The notes under the pieces: model-generated
Told to the model about the DNA's origin: nothing
Seen by the model: the letters and a program-made list of their open reading frames with translations, nothing else
The model's database searches: none
Shown: positions 17,585-23,506 of the stretch, in pieces
Numbering within the stretch: position 1 is the stretch's first letter
Layout of the letters: every line of letters begins with the position of its first letter
Translations under genes and position numbers: made by a program
NCBI GenBank assembly: GCA_030834485.1
Contig: JAUREX010000006.1
Location: forward strand, 1 to 33,271
Length of the DNA: 33,271 nucleotides
Source: Gemmobacter sp.
GTDB lineage: Bacteria > Pseudomonadota > Alphaproteobacteria > Rhodobacterales > Rhodobacteraceae
Direction of reading: 5' to 3'

Positions 17585-17905
17585 TCAGTTCAGCGTAGCC
17601 GAACCCGCCGGAGCGCCGATCACGGCGCGCGCCGTGGTTCCGTCAGGCAGGATCACGAGGACCTGCTGGCCGACAGCGGCGGCGCCGCCCTCGACAAAGG
17701 CCACCTTGGCCACGCCATCGGCCGGCAGCGGCAGGGCTGCGGTCGCGCCCGCGCCGAGCGGCTGGCCCGAGAGGAAGTCGGCAACCCAGGTCGTGTTGCT
17801 CAGCACCGCGACATGCACGGCGAACGAGCCCACGGCCACGGCCGACAGGAAGAGGGGGATGCCGACCGTCGGCTTGACGACCAGCCACATCTTTGCGTTG
17901 TTCAT
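17585..17905 (-). CDS. pucA: LH2 antenna alpha subunit with C-terminal extension, 106 aa
   Basis: PucA binds bacteriochlorophyll and carotenoid in the peripheral antenna ring. Residues 1-47 are a standard LH2 alpha chain: MNNAKMWLVVKPTVGIP, a single membrane helix with the B850-type ligand His31, then NTTW at 37-40. In numbering that aligns without gaps to the Rhodoblastus acidophilus alpha chain, positions 44-45 are Phe-Leu, as in B800-820 complexes, instead of Tyr-Trp or Tyr-Tyr. Residues ~48-106 are an unusual Ala/Gly/Val-rich periplasmic-side extension with a possible small beta segment (VLVILPDGTTARAVIG). AGGAGG lies eight bases before ATG 17905. pucB is 14 bp upstream. Confidence 0.95.
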   Translation of the reverse strand: MNNAKMWLVVKPTVGIPLFLSAVAVGSFAVHVAVLSNTTWVADFLSGQPLGAGATAALPLPADGVAKVAFVEGGAAAVGQQVLVILPDGTTARAVIGAPAGSATLN

Positions 17906-17919
17906 CTTGCGATCCTCCT

Positions 17920-18078
17920 TCAGCCGAGCCAGGGCGTCGTTGCGGCAACGAGGATGTGCGCGAGCAGGGCGATCGCCCCGAAGACGCGCGTGCCGTCGAT
18001 GAGGTAGCTGTGCACCTCTTCGGCTTCCTTCAGCGTCAGGCCGGTTGGCCAGACCTTGTCATGGTCATTTGCGGACAT
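17920..18078 (-). CDS. pucB: LH2 antenna beta subunit, 52 aa
   Basis: The protein reads MSANDHDKVWPTGLTLKEAE, then EEVHSYLIDGTRVFGAIALL, AHILVAATTPWLG, stop. It is a classic LH2 beta chain: a polar N-terminus, conserved His23 in EVHSYLIDG, Arg31, a single membrane helix, the B850-type ligand His41 (ALLAHIL), and the terminal TPWLG. ATG 18078 has GGAGGA four bases upstream. It is the first gene of the operon, about 125 nt from the putative start point. pucA follows after 14 bp. Confidence 0.95.
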   Translation of the reverse strand: MSANDHDKVWPTGLTLKEAEEVHSYLIDGTRVFGAIALLAHILVAATTPWLG

Positions 18079-18199
18079 GCTTTCCTCCGTCCTTGGCAGT
18101 TTCCTGCGTGCTCCGGCCCTGCCCCGTCCGATGGGGCGCGCCGGTCTTCCCCTGCCCCTTGCCCCGGACGCTTGGGCGGCGCCTGAGGTGGGAACATGG
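18079..18199 (-). other. puc 5' untranslated leader
   Basis: About 120 nt of GC-rich leader separates the putative puc start point from pucB. It can fold: 18121-18125 pairs with 18133-18137, and 18125-18130 can alternatively pair with 18165-18170. No gene is seen. The GGAGGA ribosome site lies at the pucB-proximal end. Confidence 0.4.
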
Positions 18200-18214
18200 G
18201 TGACATTTTGTCAC
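18200..18214. promoter_or_regulatory. 15-bp perfect dyad over the puc -10 region
   Basis: GTGACA-TTT-TGTCAC is a perfect inverted repeat overlapping the proposed -10 hexamer and the first half of the proximal PpsR-type box. It does not match FNR (TTGAT-N4-ATCAA). It may be an operator for another, unidentified regulator. Confidence 0.5.
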
Positions 18215-18233
18215 AGTATGTGGACAGCGGCAA
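18205..18233 (-). promoter_or_regulatory. Candidate sigma-70 promoter of the puc operon
   Basis: On the minus strand TTGCCG (18233-18228) and CAAAAT (18210-18205) are 17 bp apart, each matching consensus at 4 of 6 positions. The spacer holds most of one PpsR-type box and the other box lies just upstream of the -35, a layout suited to repression by occlusion. Confidence 0.5.
18209..18226. promoter_or_regulatory. PpsR/CrtJ-type operator, promoter-proximal copy
   Basis: TGT-CACAGTATGTGG-ACA fits the TGT-N12-ACA consensus of the aerobic photosynthesis repressor PpsR (CrtJ). It is 8 bp from the second copy. The regulator gene is not in the window. Confidence 0.85.
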
Positions 18234-18234
18234 G

Positions 18235-18252
18235 TGTAAATTGGGGCTGACA
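18235..18252. promoter_or_regulatory. PpsR/CrtJ-type operator, upstream copy
   Basis: TGT-AAATTGGGGCTG-ACA is a second TGT-N12-ACA box, separated by exactly 8 bp from the first. The same two-box, 8-bp arrangement is known at the Rhodobacter bchC promoter, where the repressor binds cooperatively. Confidence 0.85.
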
Positions 18253-18263
18253 GTGGGGCCACG

Positions 18264-18899
18264 TCAGCGCGCGGAAAACCGAGCGATTACCGCGCGGAGC
18301 AGCGCATCTGCCTCGTGCCGGGCGGTCCGGTCGGCGCATTCTGGGCCGGCGCGGCCCTGCTCCATCGCGCCGGCATGCGCGACTCGGTCGCCGAGCGCAG
18401 CGGGCAGGATGTCGGCCCCGAGGCCCGCCGCGGCGGCGGCCATCTCGGCGCCGATCCGGCTCGAGGCGCGCAGGCGGTTGAGGACGATGACCGGCGCGCG
18501 CCCCTCGCGCGCGCAGAGGTCGAGCACCCCTTGCGTGGCCCAGAGATCGAGGGGCGAGGCCGCCACCGGCACCAGCACGAGGTCCGCCGCCCGAAGCGCG
18601 GGGCGCAGGTCGGCATCGATCCGCGGGGGCGTGTCGATCACGATCAGATCGGCCGTGGCGCGCAGGGCCGCGACCTCGCTCGCCACGCCCCAGGCCGAGG
18701 TCCGCAAGCAGCGCATCGTCCCCGCACGCCCCGCGGCGGCGCGCAGCGCGAACCACTGCCCGAGGCTGCCTTGCGGGTCGCTGTCGATCAGCGCGACGCC
18801 GAGCCCCTGGGCCGCCGCGCTGGCGGCGAGCGTCGCGGCAAGCGTCGTCTTGCCCGAGCCGCCCTTCTGCTGGGCGATGGTGAGGATGCGCGCGACCAT
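18264..18899 (-). CDS. ParA/MinD-family P-loop ATPase, 211 aa
   Basis: The protein has a deviant Walker A motif KGGSGKTT (residues 12-19) with the signature Lys, a Walker A' LIDSDPQGSLGQWF, and Walker B-like LIVIDTPPR. These are the marks of dimeric ATPases that position DNA, plasmids or protein clusters. It is short and lacks the N-terminal DNA-binding domain of plasmid type Ia ParA, and no ParB partner is nearby. It starts 36 bp after pgi on the same strand, so it looks like the fourth gene of the zwf-pgl-pgi operon. Its stop is 11 bp from the upstream puc operator. A function in positioning a cytoplasmic or membrane cargo is inference; the cargo is unknown. Confidence 0.85.
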   Translation of the reverse strand: MVARILTIAQQKGGSGKTTLAATLAASAAAQGLGVALIDSDPQGSLGQWFALRAAAGRAGTMRCLRTSAWGVASEVAALRATADLIVIDTPPRIDADLRPALRAADLVLVPVAASPLDLWATQGVLDLCAREGRAPVIVLNRLRASSRIGAEMAAAAAGLGADILPAALGDRVAHAGAMEQGRAGPECADRTARHEADALLRAVIARFSAR

Positions 18900-18935
18900 G
18901 CTGCGGCGCAGCGTAACAGGGCCGCGCGCGAAAGC

Positions 18936-20543
18936 CTAGCCCCGGCGCAGAAACTCGACCAGCGCCGCGGTCGAGGGATCGGCCGCGGGTGCCGCCTCCG
19001 CGCGCCCCTCGACCAGCGGCAACAGCGCGACCGCGCGCTCCTTGCCGAGCTCCACACCCCACTGATCGAAGGAGTTGATCCCGAGGCAGACGCCCTCGAC
19101 GAAAACCCGATGCTCATAGAGCGCGACGATCTGGCCGAGCACGAAGGGCGTAAGCTGCGGATAGGCGAGCGTGACCGAAGGCCGGTTGCCCGGAAAGGCG
19201 CGGTGCGGCGCGAGACGGCGCGCCTCGGCCTCGGAGAGGCCCGCGCGGCGCATCAGCGCCTCGGCCTCGGCGTCGGAGCGGCCGCGCATCAGCGCCTCGG
19301 ACTGCGCGAGGCAGTTCGCGACGAGGATGCGGTGGTGATGGGCAAGTTCCGCCTCATGCCCGCGCGCCGCGATCAGGAATTCCGCGGGCACGATCTGCGT
19401 GCCCTGATGGAGAAGCTGGTGAAAGGCGTGCTGCCCGTTCGTGCCCGGCGCGCCCCAGACGACCGGCCCCGAGGCCACACCAAGCCGCGCGCCCGCCATG
19501 GTCACGCCCTTGCCGTTCGATTCCATTTCCAATTGCTGCAAATAGGCGGGCAGACGCGACAGGCGTTGGTCATAGGGCAACACCGCGCGGGTCGCATGGC
19601 CCGCGACCTGCGCGTGCCACATCCCGCTCAGCGCCAGCATCACCGGCATGTTGCGTGCAAGCGGCGCGGTGCGGAAATGGGCATCCATCGCCGCCGCCCC
19701 CGCGAGCATCTCGGCAAAGCGCGCAGGTCCGATCCCGATCATCAGCGCCAGCCCGACCGGCCCCCACATCGAATAGCGCCCGCCCACCCAGTCGCCAAAG
19801 CCGAAGACGCGCGCGGGGTCGATGCCGAAGCGGGCGGTGCGCTCGGTCGCCGACGACACGGCCGCCACCTGCAGCCCCACATCGCCCCCGCCCCGCACCA
19901 GCCAGTCGCGCACCGTCTCGGCGTTCGTCATCGTCTCGATGGTGGTGAAGGTCTTCGAGGCGACGATCACCAGCGTGCGCGCCGGATCGAGGCCGCGCAG
20001 GATGTCGGCCGCATGCGCGCCATCGACATTCGACAGGAAATGCAGCCGCGGCCCGTCGCCATAGGGCGCAAGTGCCGCCGCCGCCATCGCCGGCCCGAGG
20101 TCCGACCCCCCGATCCCGATGTTGACGACATCGCGCACGGGCCCCCCGGCCGCCGGATGCGCGCCCGCGCGCACCGCCTCGGCAAAGGCCGACATGCGCG
20201 CGAGCGTCGCGGTGATGCCGGGGCGGACATCCTCGCCCGCGACCACAAGCGGGGGGCCGGCGGGATCGCGCAGCGCCGTGTGCAGGACGGCGCGCCCCTC
20301 GGTCGCGTTGATGGGGCGGCCCGCGAACATCGCCTCGCGCGCAGCCCCGACGCCCGCAGCGTCGGCAAGCGCAACGAGGGCCGCGAGGGCCGCATCGTCG
20401 ATCCCGGTCTTCGAGGCATCGAGCAGCATGCCGTCGGCCTGAACCGAGAACCGCCCGACCCGGGCCGGATCGTCCATCAGCGCCAGGATCGGCCGGTCGC
20501 GGGTCGCGGCGTGAAGGGCGCGCAGGGTGCTCCAATCCGACAT
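18936..20543 (-). CDS. pgi: Glucose-6-phosphate isomerase, 535 aa
   Basis: Pgi interconverts glucose 6-phosphate and fructose 6-phosphate. Both PGI signatures are present: [14 protein letters not shown] and [17 protein letters not shown] near the C-terminus. The sugar-phosphate site [10 protein letters not shown] and the [19 protein letters not shown] block are also intact. ATG 20543 ([12 protein letters not shown]) is one base after the pgl stop; a longer in-frame extension upstream overlaps pgl and does not resemble the family. Length is normal. It forms a tight operon with zwf and pgl. Confidence 0.97.
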   Translation of the reverse strand: MSDWSTLRALHAATRDRPILALMDDPARVGRFSVQADGMLLDASKTGIDDAALAALVALADAAGVGAAREAMFAGRPINATEGRAVLHTALRDPAGPPLVVAGEDVRPGITATLARMSAFAEAVRAGAHPAAGGPVRDVVNIGIGGSDLGPAMAAAALAPYGDGPRLHFLSNVDGAHAADILRGLDPARTLVIVASKTFTTIETMTNAETVRDWLVRGGGDVGLQVAAVSSATERTARFGIDPARVFGFGDWVGGRYSMWGPVGLALMIGIGPARFAEMLAGAAAMDAHFRTAPLARNMPVMLALSGMWHAQVAGHATRAVLPYDQRLSRLPAYLQQLEMESNGKGVTMAGARLGVASGPVVWGAPGTNGQHAFHQLLHQGTQIVPAEFLIAARGHEAELAHHHRILVANCLAQSEALMRGRSDAEAEALMRRAGLSEAEARRLAPHRAFPGNRPSVTLAYPQLTPFVLGQIVALYEHRVFVEGVCLGINSFDQWGVELGKERAVALLPLVEGRAEAAPAADPSTAALVEFLRRG

Positions 20544-20544
20544 C

Positions 20545-21213
20545 TCAGACGCTCCAGTGCACGGTGGCGCGCGGCAGGATGGCCGCGACGGGGGCGATCT
20601 GCGGCGCGAGCCCCGCGGCGCGGTCAAGGGCCGCGCGCTTGTCCGCGCCGGTGATCGCCAGATGGATCGCCCCCGCCCCCGACAGCATCCGCGCGCTGAG
20701 GCTCAGCCGCGCCTCGGGCTGGCCGGGCGGGTGCAGGAGCATGAGGGGCGGCGCATCGGGCGCAAGTGCTGCGCCAAGCTCGGGCGCATCGGGAAAGAGC
20801 GAGGCCGTATGCATGTCCGCCCCCATCCCCGCAAGGAGGACCGCAGGCGGCAGATGCGGGCCGAGTTCGGCACCAAGCCGGGCCACCCCCTCGGCCGTGG
20901 GTGGCGCCAGCGCGAGCGACAGGATCCGCGCCGCCGCCGCCGGCCCCTGCCCCAGATGCGCGCGCAAGAGGCCCGTGTTCGACCGCGCATCCCCCTCGGG
21001 CACGCAGCGTTCATCGGCCGCAAAGACCGTCACCCGCGCCCAGTCGAGCGGCATCTGCGCCAGCCGCGCAAGGATCGGGGCGGGCGTCGTGCCGCCAGGC
21101 AGCGCGAGGCTCGCGCCGGCCCCGCGCGCAAGGGCCGCGCCCAGATCGGCCGCGATCGCCGCTGCGGCCCCCTCGGCCCAGGCGTCGCGGTCGGGATAGG
21201 CGCGCAGCATCAT
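20545..21213 (-). CDS. pgl: 6-phosphogluconolactonase, 222 aa
   Basis: Pgl hydrolyses 6-phosphogluconolactone made by Zwf. The DevB/NagB-like fold is marked by [10 protein letters not shown] (~residues 35-44), [26 protein letters not shown], and a C-terminal [14 protein letters not shown] helix typical of this family. The start is the double ATG at 21213/21210, overlapping the zwf stop (21212-21210). The stop is one base before the pgi ATG. Confidence 0.93.
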   Translation of the reverse strand: MMLRAYPDRDAWAEGAAAAIAADLGAALARGAGASLALPGGTTPAPILARLAQMPLDWARVTVFAADERCVPEGDARSNTGLLRAHLGQGPAAAARILSLALAPPTAEGVARLGAELGPHLPPAVLLAGMGADMHTASLFPDAPELGAALAPDAPPLMLLHPPGQPEARLSLSARMLSGAGAIHLAITGADKRAALDRAAGLAPQIAPVAAILPRATVHWSV

Positions 21214-22634
21214 GGCGCGATGGCGCGCCAGCGCCGCCCGTCGCGGTGCAAGAGCGCGAGCGCCTCGTCCGGGCCGGCGCTGCCCTGATCATAGGGGGCG
21301 GGGGCGTCGGTCGCGGCAGCGAGGATCGGGTCGATCCAGGCCCAGGCGGCCTCGACCTCATCCCCGCGCATGAAGAGGGTCTGGTTGCCGCGCATCACGT
21401 CCATGATCAGCCGCTCATAGGCGTCGGGCATATCGGTGCCCTCGGCGCCCAGCGCCTCGGCGAAGGACATGTCGAGCGGCACCTGCACCAGTCGCATCCC
21501 GCCCGGCCCCGGTTCCTTGATCATGACCGAGAGGTTCATCCCCTCATTCGGCTGCAGCCGGATCGAGAGGACATTGCCCCGCCAGCCCGGGGCGTCGTCG
21601 AAGATGAAATGCGGCGGGTCGCGGAAGGTGATCGCGATCTCGGAGGCGCGCGCGCGCAGCCGCTTGCCCGTGCGCAGATAGAAGGGCGTGCCCTTCCAGC
21701 GCCAGTTCGAGATGCCGCATTTGAGCGCGACGAAGCTTTCGGTCACGCTCCGGCGGTTGCCCGCATCGGAGCGGTAATCGGGGCCCTCGGGCCCGGCGCG
21801 ATACTGGCCGCGCACGATGTCGGACGGGCGCACCGGATCGAGCGCGCGGATCACCTTGAGCTTCTCGTCGCGCACCGCGTCGGGGTCGAAGTGATAGGGC
21901 GGCTCCATCGCGATCAGGCACAGAAGCTGCATCATGTGGTTCTGCACCATGTCGCGCAGCGCGCCCGAGCCGTCGTAATAGGCCCCCCGCCCGCCGACGC
22001 CCACCGTCTCGGCGACGGTGATCTGGACATGATCGACATAGCGCGCATTCCACAGCGGCTCGAACAGGATGTTGGCAAAGCGCACCGCCATCAGGTTCTG
22101 GACCGTCTCCTTGCCGAGGTAATGGTCGATCCGGTAGATCTGCCGCTCCTCGAAATGCCGCGCGAGGGTGGCGTTGAGGGCGCGCGCCGTCTGCAGGTCG
22201 TGGCCGAAGGGCTTTTCGACGACGATGCGCGCATCGGGGCCGGCGATGCCATGGGCGTGCAGACGCTCGGCCAGCGCGCCGAAGAGGTCGGGGGCGACCG
22301 AGAAATAGTAGGCCTGCACCACATCGCGCCGCACCGCGCCCGCAAGTGCCGCCCAGCCCGCGCTGCCGCGCGCATCGAGCGCGACATAATCGACGCGCGC
22401 AAGGAAGGCCTCCGTGCCCTCGGCGGCGGCGGGCAGGGCGGCGCGCACCCAGTCGCGGAACTCGGCTGGGCCCTGTTCGGCCCGCGCGGCGCCGATCACG
22501 CGGCTTTCGGGCGGGATCTGGCCGGCCTGCCAGCGCTGCCAGAGGGCGGGCCAGATCTTGCGCCGCGCGAGATCGCCCGAGGCGCCGAAGATGACGAGGT
22601 CGAACGGCTCGACCGGAATGACGCGCGAAACCAT
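21210..22634 (-). CDS. zwf: Glucose-6-phosphate 1-dehydrogenase, 474 aa
   Basis: Zwf oxidises glucose 6-phosphate with NADP, entering the pentose-phosphate or Entner-Doudoroff route. The nucleotide-binding FGASGDLARRK (residues 16-25), the EKPFGHDL block (140-147) and the active-site RIDHYLGKE (168-176) are present, together with the ALRDMVQNHMMQLL helix. ATG 22634 fits the family start. It is first of zwf-pgl-pgi-parA. In phototrophs with the Entner-Doudoroff route this operon supplies NADPH for dark or heterotrophic growth. Confidence 0.97.
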   Translation of the reverse strand: MVSRVIPVEPFDLVIFGASGDLARRKIWPALWQRWQAGQIPPESRVIGAARAEQGPAEFRDWVRAALPAAAEGTEAFLARVDYVALDARGSAGWAALAGAVRRDVVQAYYFSVAPDLFGALAERLHAHGIAGPDARIVVEKPFGHDLQTARALNATLARHFEERQIYRIDHYLGKETVQNLMAVRFANILFEPLWNARYVDHVQITVAETVGVGGRGAYYDGSGALRDMVQNHMMQLLCLIAMEPPYHFDPDAVRDEKLKVIRALDPVRPSDIVRGQYRAGPEGPDYRSDAGNRRSVTESFVALKCGISNWRWKGTPFYLRTGKRLRARASEIAITFRDPPHFIFDDAPGWRGNVLSIRLQPNEGMNLSVMIKEPGPGGMRLVQVPLDMSFAEALGAEGTDMPDAYERLIMDVMRGNQTLFMRGDEVEAAWAWIDPILAAATDAPAPYDQGSAGPDEALALLHRDGRRWRAIAP

Positions 22635-22708
22635 CCGAAATACCCTGCGCCGCGCGGCCTCTGGCGGCGTTCGGGCAGGTTCTAGCCGCGCCGCAGCGTC
22701 TTGTCCAC

Positions 22709-22737
22709 GCGCGCGTCGGGTCTTGCGCGCGTCGGGT
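22709..22737. repeat. 13-bp direct repeat, period 16 bp, between pyrF and zwf
   Basis: GCGCGCGTCGGGT occurs at 22709-22721 and again at 22725-22737, ending at the pyrF stop. There are only two copies and no symmetry. It may simply be a local duplication. Confidence 0.5.
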
Positions 22738-23442
22738 TCAGCGGCGGCCGGCGCCCGCGATCTCGGCCGCGATGGCGCGCGCGGCCGCGGCGGGGTCGGC
22801 GGCCTGCCAGACCGGACGGCCCACCACGAGGTGGTCGGCCCCCGACCCGATCGCCTCGGCAGGGGTCATGATGCGCTTCTGGTCGCCCGCCGGGCTGCCC
22901 GTGGGCCGCACCCCCGGTGTCACGATCAGCCGCCCCGCCGCCTCGGGCAGGGCGCGGATCGCCGCGATCTCGTGCGGGCTCGCGATCACGCCGTCGGCGC
23001 CGGCGGCAAGCGCGCGCGCGGCGCGTTCGCGCGCGATCTCGGCCACACTGCCCGGGCGGATCAGGTTGGCGTCGAGGTCGGCCCGGTCGAGCGAGGTCAG
23101 CACCGTCACCGCGAGGATCTTCAGATCATGCGCCCCGCGCCCCTCTGCCGCGGCCGCGACCACCTGCGGATCGCCGTGCACGGTCAGGAAATCGAGGCCA
23201 AGCCGCGCGATCCCGCGCACGGCGGCCTCGATCGTGGCGCCGATGTCGAAAAGCTTGAGGTCGAGGAAGATGCGCTTGCCGTGGTCGTCCTTGAGTTCGC
23301 GCGCGAGCGCGAGCCCGCCCCCCGTCAGCATCCCGAGGCCGATCTTGTAGAACGACACCGAATCGCCCAGCCGCTCGGTCAGCGCGAGCCCCGCGAGGAC
23401 ATCGCCCACATCAAGCGCCACGATCAGCCGGTCGTCCGCCAT
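22738..23442 (-). CDS. pyrF: Orotidine 5'-phosphate decarboxylase, 234 aa
   Basis: PyrF makes UMP from OMP in de novo pyrimidine synthesis. The catalytic Asp-Lys-Asp array is in FLDLKLFDIGATIE (D61, K63, D66). The phosphate-binding TPGVRP segment and the final GADHLVVGRPVWQA block are conserved. The start ATG 23442 gives MADDRLIVALDV, the expected first strand. It is on the same strand as the antiporter (64 bp upstream) and zwf (103 bp downstream). Confidence 0.96.
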   Translation of the reverse strand: MADDRLIVALDVGDVLAGLALTERLGDSVSFYKIGLGMLTGGGLALARELKDDHGKRIFLDLKLFDIGATIEAAVRGIARLGLDFLTVHGDPQVVAAAAEGRGAHDLKILAVTVLTSLDRADLDANLIRPGSVAEIARERAARALAAGADGVIASPHEIAAIRALPEAAGRLIVTPGVRPTGSPAGDQKRIMTPAEAIGSGADHLVVGRPVWQAADPAAAARAIAAEIAGAGRR

Positions 23443-23506
23443 GCCCTGCCCCCCTTGCTGCCGGGGCGCGCCCTAGCACGGCTCGCGCGCCCCCGCAAAG
23501 CCCCCC

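Noticed and set aside
18315-20654. A 779-codon open frame on the plus strand opposite pgi and the ParA gene
   Set aside because: It is Arg/His/Ala-rich low-complexity translation opposite well-conserved genes, a usual artefact of high-GC DNA. The same holds for long antisense frames at 1038-2483, 2347-3582, 9083-10498, 20766-22685 and 23570-25459.
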